Assembly: GCF_022581195.2 (NCBI RefSeq)
Contig: NC_061452.1
Span: 6,021,501-6,085,500 of the forward strand
DNA: 64,000 nt
Reading direction: 5' to 3'
From: Helicoverpa zea
Lineage: Eukaryota; Arthropoda; Insecta; Lepidoptera; Noctuidae
Part shown: piece after piece, positions 34,153-45,858 of the stretch
Position numbering within the stretch: position 1 is the first letter of the stretch
How the letters are laid out: the number at the start of each line of letters is the position of its first letter
Made by a program: the position numbers and the translations under genes
Notes under the pieces: model-generated
Told to the model about the DNA's origin: nothing
What the model saw: the letters and a program-made list of their open reading frames with translations, nothing else
The model's database searches: none

Positions 34153-36113
34153 ATGTCCGTCGACAAGGAGGAACTGGTGCAACGCGCCAAGCTGGCGGAG
34201 CAGGCTGAACGATATGACGACATGGCGGCCGCGATGAAAGAAGTCACGGAAACCGGCGTCGAGCTGAGCAATGAGGAAAGGAACCTGCTTTCCGTTGCTT
34301 ACAAAAATGTCGTGGGCGCTCGACGATCGTCATGGCGCGTTATCTCCTCCATTGAACAGAAAACCGAAGGCTCGGAAAGAAAACAACAGATGGCAAAAGA
34401 ATATAGGGTTAAAGTAGAAAAAGAGCTCAGAGAAATCTGCTACGATGTTTTGGTAAGTTTCATTCATTATGTATTATTTCAGATTGTTCCTCTTTAGGAT
34501 AGGTAACTTCTTCGTCAGCGTGGTTATCAATTCACTTCGGAATTTATCCCAAAGTTAGTAAGATTAACGTCAGTTGCTGCCATCCTACACGAATGACGTC
34601 ATGATATTTGCGCCTCGCCAATTTGAGGGGTGATGCAAGCGATCGTTGCCGTGGTCATTTCCTCCGCAGTCATAACGTTTTTGTTAATCATGGGCGTTAT
34701 AATGTTGGGTAGCACGTGAGAGCATACAGGGCGCGGTGCGGAGTTTTCGCGGACCGGGAGGGTGGGGTGACGTATTGCGCCGCGTCATTGCGCGCGCTGC
34801 TATCCCATTTTCGTTCGTTGCCCTGACTCTAAACTATATTATGTATTAATTAAAGTTCAATTTTTTTGCTAGTCTCAACACAAACATTAAACAACTAAGG
34901 ATTTTAACAAAAAGCAACATTCAATTTTTACTTTATTTTTGTTTCAGGGTTTACTTGACAAGCACCTTATTCCTAAAGCTAGTAATCCAGAAAGTAAAGT
35001 ATTTTACCTTAAAATGAAGGGTGATTACTATAGGTACCTTGCAGAAGTGGCCACAGGAGAAACCAGAAATTGTAAGTATAAAACCAATCACAAGTTGTAT
35101 ATATACTCGAATGATTTATAGGTCTAATGTACCTGTTTTATTATGCAGTAAGTTAACATCACTTTACATTACAGCTGTTGTAGAGGATTCACAGAAAGCA
35201 TACCAAGACGCTTTCGAGATCAGCAAGGCGAAAATGCAGCCCACACACCCAATAAGGCTGGGTCTGGCGTTAAATTTCTCCGTCTTCTATTATGAGATAT
35301 TAAATTCACCAGACAAAGCGTGTCAGCTCGCCAAACAGGTCATTATTTGTGTCAGTTACGCATAGGCTCTGTGCTGGCTGGCACGAGAGGGATGTGCAGG
35401 CTAGGCATATTAATGTACTCGCTTGTCCCCAGCCGTCGTGGAGGACTCGCAGAAGGCCTACCAAGAAGCGTTCGACATTGCTAAAGCCAAAATGCAACCG
35501 ACCCACCCCATCAGGCTCGGCCTTGCGCTCAACTTTTCCGTGTTTTATTACGAGATAATCAACTCCCCTGCGCGAGCGTGCCACTTAGCTAAACAGGTTT
35601 TTTTCATAAAAAAGAAAATTAGTGTGTGAAAGACCAAAGTATTATAATATACTAACTGGAAAGTTCTTGCTAGTGCATTCTTCTTGTTCAGTTTGCATGA
35701 ACATTAAAAAAAATAAAATTCGTTTCAAAATTAGAAGTAATCTCATAGATTAAAGAACTAATAATTATATATTAGCATGGCCGTGTGAAAAGCAATTAAC
35801 CCTTAATCCTCGATCCAGCCAGCATCAGAGTGTTTATTCTAAACTCTTAAAGAGTTAGTTAATCATCCCACAAAGGGAATGATATTAAATTTATTATTGA
35901 TGTCTCATTACTGTAACACTTGAGGTCAAATACTAATGAAGATTTGTGTTCTTCCAGGCGTTCGATGATGCGATTGCCGAATTAGACACACTCAATGAAG
36001 ACTCGTACAAAGACTCGACACTGATCATGCAGTTGCTGCGAGACAACCTGACGCTGTGGACGTCAGACACGCAAGGCGATGGCGACGAGCCCGCCGAGGG
36101 CGGCGACAACTAA
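34153..36113 (+). CDS. 14-3-3zeta: 14-3-3 zeta
   Basis: A cytosolic dimer that binds phosphoserine/threonine motifs on many signalling proteins (Raf, Cdc25, FoxO and others). Exons are 34153-34452, 34948-35071, one of 35175-35338 or 35433-35596, then 35958-36113. Phases agree and the product is 247 residues, the usual zeta length. The N-terminus MSVDKEELVQRAKLAEQAER includes the dimer helix. Ligand-pocket residues are visible: K49 and R56 in VAYKNVVGARRSSWR, and the R-Y pair in GDYYRYLAEV. The C-terminal block includes LNEDSYKDSTLIMQLLRDN and LTLWTSD, followed by an acidic tail. The gene closely resembles Drosophila leonardo, including the variant exon pair. Noncoding exon(s) lie upstream. 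Confidence 0.95.
35175..35596 (+). other. Mutually exclusive 14-3-3 exon pair
   Basis: Two 164-nt exons (35175-35338 and 35433-35596) share entry phase 1 and exit phase 0 and encode residues about 142-196. They differ at a few positions (QDAFEISKAK against QEAFDIAKAK; EILNSPDKACQLAKQ against EIINSPARACHLAKQ). Because 164 is not a multiple of 3, including both or neither shifts the frame, which enforces one-only use. The intron between them is only 94 bp. Exon 1 of the pair has a weak donor (gtcatt). Confidence 0.92.
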
Positions 36114-36611
36114 TCTCGCGCCGCGCTCACTCCCAGCACACGCATTTGTTCTCATTGGTGTTTTATAAGAAAACGAGTAACATTCGAGAACGCCGCGCGG
36201 CGCGGGTCCACCGCCGCTGATGCGAGCCGTCGCTTGTAAAAAAATGTTAAAAATGTCGTTCGCAGCGGACCTTCACGTTCCGTCTAAAATTAAATGTTAT
36301 GTGTCATCTTTGACGGTTTTGTATTTCTGTATTTACACTGGATTACAGATATCGAGCTGACCCGATGAATATAAATATTTATAACTTAAGTTATTAAAAT
36401 TACGGTTTCTTAAGTTAAAAGTGTTTTCCTTTCAATATAAACTAAAAACATAACAGCCTGGTCGGCCCCAAATTAACATTCCTTTCGCCGCATGTCCGCA
36501 GTGAAATGGAGATCATGATGGTGAATGTTTAAAAATTATGCTATTCGTTATTTAAAATTTGTTAAAGTACGCCCAAAACTGACCCAATGAAATCAAAAAT
36601 TTTCATCAAAT

Positions 36612-36617
36612 AATAAA
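36612..36617 (+). terminator. Proximal poly(A) signal, 14-3-3
   Basis: AATAAA about 500 bp after the stop; a possible short 3' UTR end. Confidence 0.45.
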
Positions 36618-36895
36618 TCAACCTGTATAATGGCTGTACCAAATTAAGGGCACAAAAAACTTGTTAGTGTCTTTCGTGGTTTTTGTGATGTCTTCTAACA
36701 TTTTGAATATTACCAAAGGAACTTTTAATTGTTGACATTAACCATTTTGTTGTGCCCATCACCAATACCTAATTATAATAGCATTCTGAATTTTCAGGCA
36801 TTTATTAGCAAAATAGTTTTTGTGATGGCCAATATTGTAACATTTCTGCTGCATTTTATCAGCCATTAATCTATTATATTTTTCATGTTTTCACC

Positions 36896-36950
36896 AATAA
36901 ACTTTTGTATTAAATACAATTTTTAGTTTTAGAACCAATATTTAAATAAA
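36896..36950 (+). terminator. Distal poly(A) signals, 14-3-3
   Basis: Two AATAAA hexamers (36896-36901 and 36945-36950) lie about 800 bp after the stop. Tandem signals suggest 3' UTR length variants. Confidence 0.55.
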
Positions 36951-38744
36951 ACGCCACCTAATACCCCAAAGATGTTTGTGTAAAGTTACTAAGAGAACTA
37001 GTGATATTCATGACCCTAAAACGCAAGAAAATAACTGACAATGGGATAACTCTACATATTATATAAAGAAAATACAAAATTTTTAATTACTTAAATTTTA
37101 ATGAATAAATAAGTTATAAAATGAATATAAATGAAATCTAATAGAATTATCCAAAAAGAATGGATCTCGAAAGCCCTTGTATATAGCTACCGTCCGTAAG
37201 GCTGTACACCGGTACTTCTGATAGGTACCTACACACATGTGGGGCGACTGCTGTTGTCTGTCGCGGGTTTGCCGAAGTGGGTATTAATATCAGGGGGCTT
37301 CTCGGAAAACCTACAACTAGGGAAATAATTAACTTATCGATCGATAATAGGCAGTAGAAAGATCTACTTTGTTTTCATCGACCCTGAAAAAGCTCCGAGA
37401 GCTGTTTGACTTTACTACGACAAGTCGACATGGTGCCTATCAAAGGCTCTGTGCTTCATTCAGCTAGGTAGGCCTACCTACCTTCAACCTTCTAATGAAC
37501 CATGTGACAGGCAGTTCTGCATCTTCCTCTGAACGCTACTATAAAGTAGCGGAAGCTGCAGCATAAGCTGACGATATAGTCATTGATTCAGAATCGCTTG
37601 AACAAGACAATTGGCCTAGAAAATGTATGGCAAAAAATCATCCGAGGACTTGTATGATCAGCCAAATTATAACAGTACGTTTTGCAACTGCTCTACAATA
37701 CTCATGCCATTAAAGATGAACCAATAAAACCAACATGGGTCTATTTTGGCACCCAGAACTCTAGAATTGATTCCTCTACCTTTTGAAGATTGGCTATGAG
37801 TGACAGAAATTATTGTGGTTGAGTCCAAAACACGGATAGGCTAGGTGCCTGTATAACAGTGGCCCTGTATGTGTCAAAAGCCTAACAAGACCCGCGAAAT
37901 TTTGAAAGATTATTTCAATGTTATATGATAAAAATCAAGAAACATCAAATATAAATTGATTTCGAGGAAAGCATACTTACTTATTTACACATAGGTACAA
38001 AAGATCACTCAACTGATGTATTTCATTTTTGGCTTCACTAAAATCACTCGACTGCCAATCTACTATTCTAAGCAGGTACAGACAAAAGGCAAACCATTAG
38101 GTCTTTGCGCTTCTTTGTAAATCCGAATGCGCTTGATAAATCCCTCTATTAAAAAAGCTGTACATCACGGGAATTGAAAAGTTACGTTGGCTGGGCGTAG
38201 TTACGAGGCTAAACAAATCTCATCTCATTTGGTCTAGCCTCGTAGCCTGACATGGCATGGTAATGTTATGATGAGGGCGGATCACATTATGTAGGTAGAG
38301 ATTACAATAATCGAAATCCCCGATAAATGCCCGAGGAAGGCTGACCCCAAATGAATTGGAAATGGCACAGTGGATAGTCTTGGAGTAGAGAGTAAGTAAT
38401 ACCTATAGCTTACATTTATAGGCAACGGCTGCTGGTAGGAAAAGCCCTCGGGACTTGGTGAAATCAAATCAAATCAAAACGTTTATTCGCGTTCATCTTT
38501 TATCCTGGCACGGGGCACGGAGAGTAAATCCCTTAAAACGGGCAAAACTGCGTGGAACACCTTGTATTAGGTACTCAATATATTATGTATGTTCAATAGA
38601 GTCGGTTAATGAGATGCGCAAAATCTAGTGCTTATTTACTTTACGGGAATATTATGCTAGTGGCACTTCATCGGTTTTTGAACTTGATCGGAATACTGTA
38701 GGCGGGTTTGCATTTCTTATTTCTAATACGTGGGTACTTATTTT
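36951..38744. other. Intergenic between 14-3-3 and the foldback element
   Basis: No gene seen. A short (AAATC)n run occurs at about 38460-38477. Open frames here are small and unrecognised. Confidence 0.5.
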
Positions 38745-40515
38745 ATGTCCATCAGGATTGAGGAGCCAGTTTTTGTATCTTAATGAAATTTTGTACTTAT
38801 TTAGTAGTAAGTTAAAAAGTATTGTAGGCTCAATCTTGGAATTTGTAGTATAATAGTTCAAAAGTTATATGAACACAAAGGTGGCTCCTCAATCTAAATA
38901 TTTGGACTGAGGAGCCACGTTGGAACACAGAAAGTATACGATGTACATTCTTGAAAATTTTGTATGATTTAGTAGTAATTGAGCGCAATGCGTACTAAAA
39001 ATGTAACTCCAGTACCTTTAATATTTAAGAAGATACAATACTTTTAATGTGGCACCTTAACCCATACGATGAAAGTGTGAATTCCCATGAATCGTAAGTG
39101 GCAAATTCAAATTACACCCCATAAACATTTAGTAGTAAGTGTGTCTGAATTTGTAGTACATAAACAAAGTAGTAAAATTGAGTGAATTTTGTAAAAATAC
39201 GAATTTTAAGTGGCTCCTCAATCCTGACGTTTCTGAAATGAGAAAATGCTTGGGTTACCTGAAATCGGAATGGAATTAAAAAAATAAAGACACTAACATT
39301 TAGTATAAATTTCTACTAAATATACATGCACAAATGAAAATTGTATGTATTCAATATCTGATAAAAAATCATCTTTTCCATTTTCCTTAGGACGTCGCCA
39401 TTAAGGGTGACCATGTAATGTGAATAAAAATCAGGATAAATAGGTAGTTCTTAGCTTTGACGCCAATTTTTTATGAAACCTCTATAGACAAACGCATTTA
39501 TGGCTATTCCGCCTCGTGAATGACAAAATATTATTAAATACAAAAGTATTTAATAACCTTACTTAATAAAGTATTTAATAAACTTGCTTTGCCATTCAAC
39601 ATTGCTGGAGCGATGTAATGTTCCAAATTCAAAAAACGCGCCTGCAATGGTTTTTTTTTTTGCCCTTAGGGCAGGCTAAAATGTTACGACCGTACTGCCT
39701 AGTATTTCGTAGTGGTAATGAATTTGATTTTCATTGTCCATAAATTCGATACTTCGCATTTTTTTAATAATGACAGCATTACAGAAACAGATATTCGCCT
39801 TTATCTGTCGCCCTACCTATTTATCCTGATTTTTATTCACATTACATGGTCACCCTTAATAGCGACGTCCTAAGGAAAATGGAAAAGATGATTTTTTATC
39901 AGATATTGAATACATACAATTTTCATTTGTGCATGTATATTTAGTAGAAATATATACTAAATGTTAGTGTCTTTATTTTTTTAATTCCATTCCGATTTCA
40001 GGTAACCCAAGCATTTTCTCATTTCAGAAACGTCAGGATTGAGGAGCCACTTAAAATACGTATTTTTACAAAATTCACTCAATTTTACTACTTTGTTTAT
40101 GTACTACAAATTCAGACACACTTACTACTAAATGTTTATGGGGTGTAATTTGAATTTGCCACTTACGATTCATGGGAATTCACACTTTCATCGTATGGGT
40201 TAAGGTGCCACATTAAAAGTATTGTATCTTCTTAAATATTAAAGGTACTGGAGTTACATTTTTAGTACGCATTGCGCTCAATTACTACTAAATCATACAA
40301 AATTTTCAAGAATGTACATCGTATACTTTCTGTGTTCCAACGTGGCTCCTCAGTCCAAATATTTAGATTGAGGAGCCACCTTTGTGTTCATATAACTTTT
40401 GAACTATTATACTACAAATTCCAAGATTGAGCCTACAATACTTTTTAACTTACTACTAAATAAGTACAAAATTTCATTAAGATATAAAAACTGGCTCCTC
40501 AATCCTGATGGACAT
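38745..40515. mobile_element. Large foldback element with 703-bp inverted arms
   Basis: Left arm 38745-39447 and right arm 39813-40515 are almost exact reverse complements, from atgtccatcaggattgagg at the left end to cctcaatcctgatggacat at the right. The spacer is 365 bp. Inside each arm a word of the form tgaggagccac or its complement recurs three or four times, giving nested short inverted repeats. No frame has a recognisable product. High arm identity implies a young insertion or gene conversion. No target duplication was identified. Confidence 0.9.
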
Positions 40516-42197
40516 CTTATTTTAAACCTGGATTAGGATTAGGTAACCTGTTCTTTCTTTCACTTAACAGATTTAGTATCATTTGACACAATTTCATCAT
40601 CTGCCTAGTCTTTTCCCAAGAATGTTATTCTATTGATGCAGTTATGTGCAAGGGCTTTACCTACATGGCCTATCCGACCTCCTCCACCTAGTTACCGGGA
40701 CATCCTGCTTAATAACCCTTTTCTAAGACTGGCTAGTGGGCAAAGATTTTCAAAAGACAGTTACGACCCACAATTTAACGTGCCTGTGGAAACAAGGAAG
40801 AACGGTTATAACGAGGAACGGGCCACTCATTCACGGACCAACCGCGTCAAGCGTTGCTTTACCTTGTGTCCGCGCGGCTGTTGCTCAGCGGGCGGGCTCG
40901 TCCTGCTGAGTCTTAACAAATGACGTCGTCGCAAATGATTTGCAAAACATAGTTCTAGGTCAACGAGTGTTTAGATTCCATTGCGGATTTTGAGAGAATC
41001 GGAATGCATTTTTACAGAATAAATGGATGTCCCTTCCCTCTAAAATTTCATTTAGGTACAATTAGAAGTTTGATTCTTCCAAAACTTTATGGGGTCTTAT
41101 GGAACAGAATAAGGTTTAACTGGATAAATACTTTCATAAATACATTCTCGAAATAATGTACTTTAAAGACCCCTTGATAAGCAAATTTTTCAAAGTAATA
41201 GTTGAATAGTTGCTATAAGTGCTGTTTTTAATTTTAACGTTTTATATTCTTTCCCTAAGTGCCTACAAAGAACCGTGTCTATTTCTTATGATCGAGTTTA
41301 TTTCAGTAAGTCCCTAAGTAAAACCCTTGACGAATAATCTGGCAAATCTATAAGGCAGGTTGCTATGTTGATACTGCGGTTATTAAAATCAATAAAACCG
41401 TGAACTCCAAAATAGTTATTTGGCACTTGGTAGCAGTTGGTATATTAGTGCTTGTTGCATGACATCACCCGGGTCTGGGGTGGTTCGGGGGAGCGAGACA
41501 GACCCACCCCCGTTTACCTCGAGTTGCGTTTATTTGCGGAGTGCATTACATTGTCTGGATACTACATACAAAACATGAAGTAGATACTACCTACTTACTG
41601 CACCTTTAGGTTATAGTACACATACACAGTAAGCTTAGGTCCTCCTGTTTAAAAAAAGTAAAGAACTTTATTTTTATGATTTTTATTGAAAATCGGTATA
41701 AAATAGACAGATTTAAAAAAAATACAAGTAGCCTACATTATAAGTATATTTTAAAATCGAAATATTCTCCTTTCTGTAATCAAGCCTTATCAAGCAGAAT
41801 TTAATAATAGCATTGATTATTACAAAATAAAAAGTATTTTACAAAAACAGTGTTCCTGATTTAGACATAGGTATCCTGTGGATCTTATAGGGTAACATTT
41901 GATATGTAGGCGTAAGGTCAGGCACTAAGGGTGAACTTTGGTAAAGTAGGTAGGTTTATAAAGGTTCGTTCTTAGATCTAAGTAGTTTTTTTACTCAATG
42001 GCACTTATACAACTAAGTCCTTTTTACTCGCACTAAGCATATGCAACATAGCGTTTGTTATGTTAATCCTTGGTTTCCTTTAATACCACTACATTTCACA
42101 AACTTTCAAATTCAACCTTGTTTAAATGCTGCGTACACTACACCGTGAATAATATATCACCTCAGTAGAGTTTGCAACTTGAGAAACGTTTTCATAA
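40516..42197. other. Intergenic plus GPCR 3' UTR
   Basis: A 96-codon frame at 40633-40923 has no family resemblance. On the - strand, TTTATT at 41667-41672 is a possible poly(A) signal for the GPCR gene about 530 bp after its stop. Confidence 0.4.
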
Positions 42198-43803
42198 TCA
42201 CACATTATCTGCACTCGTATAGGATCCGAAAGAAAACGACTTCCTGACACGCGGCAGTAGCACTATGCTGAGCAATGGACGGACTAATGTGGCGAGTATG
42301 TACGTACTGCTGGCTGCTACGTTTACAGATGTCATGTCTGCAGTATGAGCCAAGGATGTCTCGTTACCTTGCAATGATTTCGTGTATATATTGAAAGCAG
42401 TGACAATCGACCGAGGACTACACAATACCATGTAAACGACAATAAGCCACAAAGATAACTTAAGAGCTGCAATAGATTCAAAGTATTCAATTCGAGACAT
42501 TATTTTTTCATTCTTTAATTTAATGATGACTAGAACAGCAGCAGTACCCATAATGATTAGGGGTAAAAAAATATTAAACATAGCTAACATCGAGTACATA
42601 TGCAGACGTTGACTGGTGTCGACTATGGTGCATAGCACAGCATCCCTTTCTAGGTGCACTGTAGTGGCCAATACAAATTCTGGAACGCTTAATGAAATAG
42701 CCAGTACCCAAACAAATACTGATGGTTGAGTTACTGAGATTCTACGATCAGAGAGTCTGTAATCTAGGTTCATAGTTCTTGGTGGAGTTGAAGAGTCACT
42801 GCTTGTCACCAAACTATGGCGTGAACACCTTATTTCTTCATCTTCATCCTGTGCGTTTCGTTTCATTCGTTTTGCAATTGCCTTTTCTTCAATGTTTATG
42901 GTGGCCAGCGAATGTAGAGCAATAGTTGCTACTAGATAGGATGCTGCCGTCGATGCAAACACGTTCAGTCCTCGATAGGCAACACAGCCATGGTAACCGA
43001 AGTCCCATGATCTGCTATTGTAAGACCATAGCTCAGGTCCTATTGATGCTCCGAGTATAAAGTCAGCTATAGCCAATTGTAGAATGATGGTAAGCAAACC
43101 TGAAACACAAAAAAAACAATAAAACGTCAAACAATGTGTTACCCATAATCATGTGAAAGTATCTAAGACCATATATAATTTCCTATGTAAATAAGTAATG
43201 GTATACCACATACTTAGGGAAAATCCTTTTCTGTACCTTATATTTAGAAATTTTCTGAAAGGAACCTAATTTGTTTCCTTTATGTACCTATTGCGTATTA
43301 AAAAAATCTTATAGTTGAACCTTCTGCAAGACCTTCATAATCTTGGAAGAGAGTTCATATTCCCGATTGACGGTATTAATTAATTGCAGTTTTAAATTCC
43401 TATGTAAAAACATTGGTGTTGTTAGTACAAATGATAAGATTTAGATACAGACAACTGGAGAAACGACACTGAAATAGAATTGAGGGGCCACCATTACTTC
43501 AGCTGTTTAACTATGTAACTTCAGTAACTTGTAGATACTTCGTGGATAATAAATACTTAACGTCATATTATATCAAAGTAATGAATACTACATACACTAT
43601 TGAGAAGATATGCATGTCTGCGGACCAGGGGACTGTTATTAAAGTATTATCAAACAAGTTTGTTTACCAGTCCGCGAGGTTTTGAAGAGCGCAGCGAGCA
43701 CCGAGCAGTTGGCGAGAGCGGCAGCGCCGGCGACGCACGCGACGTACGCGGCGAGCGCGAGCGGCGGGAGGAGCGGCTCGGCCGAGTGCGCGCGCTCCGA
43801 CAT
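42198..43803 (-). CDS. Atypical class A G-protein-coupled receptor (orphan)
   Basis: Predicted plasma-membrane receptor of 345 residues from two exons: 43803-43668 and 43099-42198, joined in phase 1. Seven membrane segments are visible. TM1 has N32 (ALANCSVLAAL). TM2 has LAIAD (D58). A cysteine before TM3 (GYHGCVAYRG) and one in loop 2 (AVLCTIVDTS) can form the usual disulfide. TM5 has FLPL and TM6 has CSPRS. The DRY motif after TM3 is absent (VATIALHSLATINIEEK) and NPxxY of TM7 is replaced by RPLLSIV. The second intracellular loop is very long, about 60 residues, acidic then Ser/Thr-rich. The start chosen is the ATG at 43803; an in-frame TTG upstream was ignored. Ligand unknown. A further upstream exon cannot be excluded. 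Confidence 0.82.
43481..43499 (+). repeat. 19-bp string shared with 6491-6509
   Basis: tgaggggccaccattactt occurs identically here and beside the ISL2EU element, on the same strand. It resembles the tgaggagccac words inside the 38.7-kb foldback element. It may be a terminal sequence of a repeat family; the rest of the flanks do not match by eye. Confidence 0.55.
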
Positions 43804-45522
43804 GGCGTCGGCTGTCCGGGACTGTATCGGGATCAATGACTCGCGCCTCGGGGCCGCTGCGTCACCCGCGTTCTCCGCCGTCCCTCAGTTTTTTTTTTCA
43901 GTAGTGATTCACCGCTGTCCGAACATGTGCACCACACTAGGGCGCGCGAAATTGCTAACGGTGTGAGGTACCTATTTCTTGCCCTTACTGCGACGCACAA
44001 TTTCTTAATATAAGTTTATCTAACTAGCCTGCACAGCAAGTCGTCAACTTGTCGTATGTTATTCTCGCCGACCAAGTGTGCAAATAACGTAATACTCGTA
44101 AAAGGGCTGTGTGCGCGTGCTGTAAGTTCATTATTATTCTGCGTTCGCAAACAACTACCGGCGACGGCGCCCGCATCGAGGAGTCACTCCTCCTAACTTG
44201 AGCATATCTACTTACACTCAAGTATATTCTTGGCATTTGCTGATTGATAGAGGGTGTTAGTTATATGCGCGGATGAATGATCAACCACATCAATAGGACA
44301 TCAATGTAATTTGTAATTCATTCTTTATGAAAGGTTTTTATTAATCAACATAATGACTTTAAACAATTAACAAGTAATAAGGTATTTCATGTACCTAAGG
44401 GACAGGAACTTTACCTATAATATCTATGTTAAGCATTTAGGTTCAAGCAGAACATCAAGTTCTAAATAGGCTAAGGTTACATACCACTTTAAAGGCATAC
44501 ATGTACGTACAGTCGATATCTCCATGAAGAGTCGGTAAAGCTGACAAAGAAACTGCGAAGCATACATAGGTACCTCAAAATTCTCATCGAAGAGAAAAAT
44601 GTAATGGACAGTTTACTGTTGTTTAAAGTAGCTGACCCAAACTCATTGTACAGGAGAGTGCGCAGATATTATGGTGGCATGATTATGATCTATGTTAAAG
44701 GTAATACCATTATCAGGCTAAGGAGTTTAAACTGCAGAGCACTGGACGTCAAGTAGGCATCGTCCAAGCCCTCGATGATAACGGAGACGAGGGTCCGGCA
44801 TGGCACTTCGTACTCTTCTGGCGTATAAGTTCAGAATAAAATATGCTCTAGTCCAGAGAGGACAGAAAAATATCTATGGAGAAGGAATAAAGGTGAAAAA
44901 AAACATCTTGCATGTACAAGTTAATAAATTACATATATTTATTTAAGAATAAGTGAGCAAATTTTATTTAAAAGTGGTTTAAAAAAAATCTGCAACTCTT
45001 TGAAATACTGATATGGTACAGACACAATATAGAGTTTGTTCTTTATTATTGTGGTCTAATTGTGGCACAGACATGAATGAACTCACACGTCAATCAATAA
45101 TTTCATGACTCAGAAGACCCTTTCTGATTATATGAATGCGGGTCTGTCTCCCACATATCTGCAAAACCGTGATAAGATAGTACTTATGTTATGTAGTTTT
45201 AAACTTAAGGGTACAAGCCGGTACAACATTTCAATTAGGACATAAATTAAGAAATTAACTGACAAGTTGGTTTTCATTTATTTGAATAATGAGAGGACAA
45301 TTTTATTAGTTACAGTAGCTACTCATTAACTCATTGCACATGCTATGCAATAGGTTAGTGAGACATCAATGGGCACAATGTGTCATGGTAGTGAGTGTCG
45401 GAAGGGCGCGAGTGTCAGCGACGAGCGTCACGCCACGACCGCCTAGCGGCGTCCCTCGCTCGATATTGTTCATTTGTTGTGATTAGCAGAAGCCGATGAC
45501 TGTCGGCGAGGTCGAGTGATGG
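43804..45522. other. Region between the divergent GPCR and ADAMTS genes
   Basis: GC-rich around 43680-43950 (GPCR first exon and likely promoter) and again from about 45400 (ADAMTS promoter). The middle is AT-rich with no recognised gene. Confidence 0.45.
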
Positions 45523-45851
45523 ATGACTCGCGACAATGCTCCTCAGGGGACGCGTGTGGGCGGTGCCTTGACAGCCAAAATCTACACTTTCCTTCGACTT
45601 TCTCTTGGAGGTGCGAAAGGTGTTCTGTTCACTTCATTCGGGGGCTCGCAATGCTTATTCGGTAGCTGGCGCCTCATAAGTGTACGCGTTCTAATCGTGC
45701 GCAACGACGGTCGGTCCCTCGCGGCACACGGTGCATCGCGGCAGCTTCAGATATTCAAAGCACCTGCATGCGACTTCCGAGTTAGCCTTTATAAACAGTG
45801 TGGCAAGTGTTAGCAAGTAACTCGTCGTGGTGTGTCTGGACAGCAATGTGA
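45523..45851 (+). other. Upstream ORFs before the ADAMTS start
   Basis: A 96-codon ATG frame runs 45523-45813. A minimal ATG-TGA pair lies at 45846-45851, only 7 nt before the ADAMTS ATG at 45859. If the leader begins upstream, both would precede the main start. The long frame has no recognisable domain. The start-stop pair is the type of element that can stall initiating ribosomes. Effect inferred. Confidence 0.45.
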
Positions 45852-45858
45852 GGCGGCC

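Noticed and set aside
40633..40923. 96-residue open frame between the foldback and GPCR gene
   Set aside because: No homology recognised and no splice or promoter support; left as non-coding.
44680..44830. Exon-like stretch with GC-richer codons (around 44740-44830)
   Set aside because: No conserved motif and no convincing splice sites; could not be assigned.
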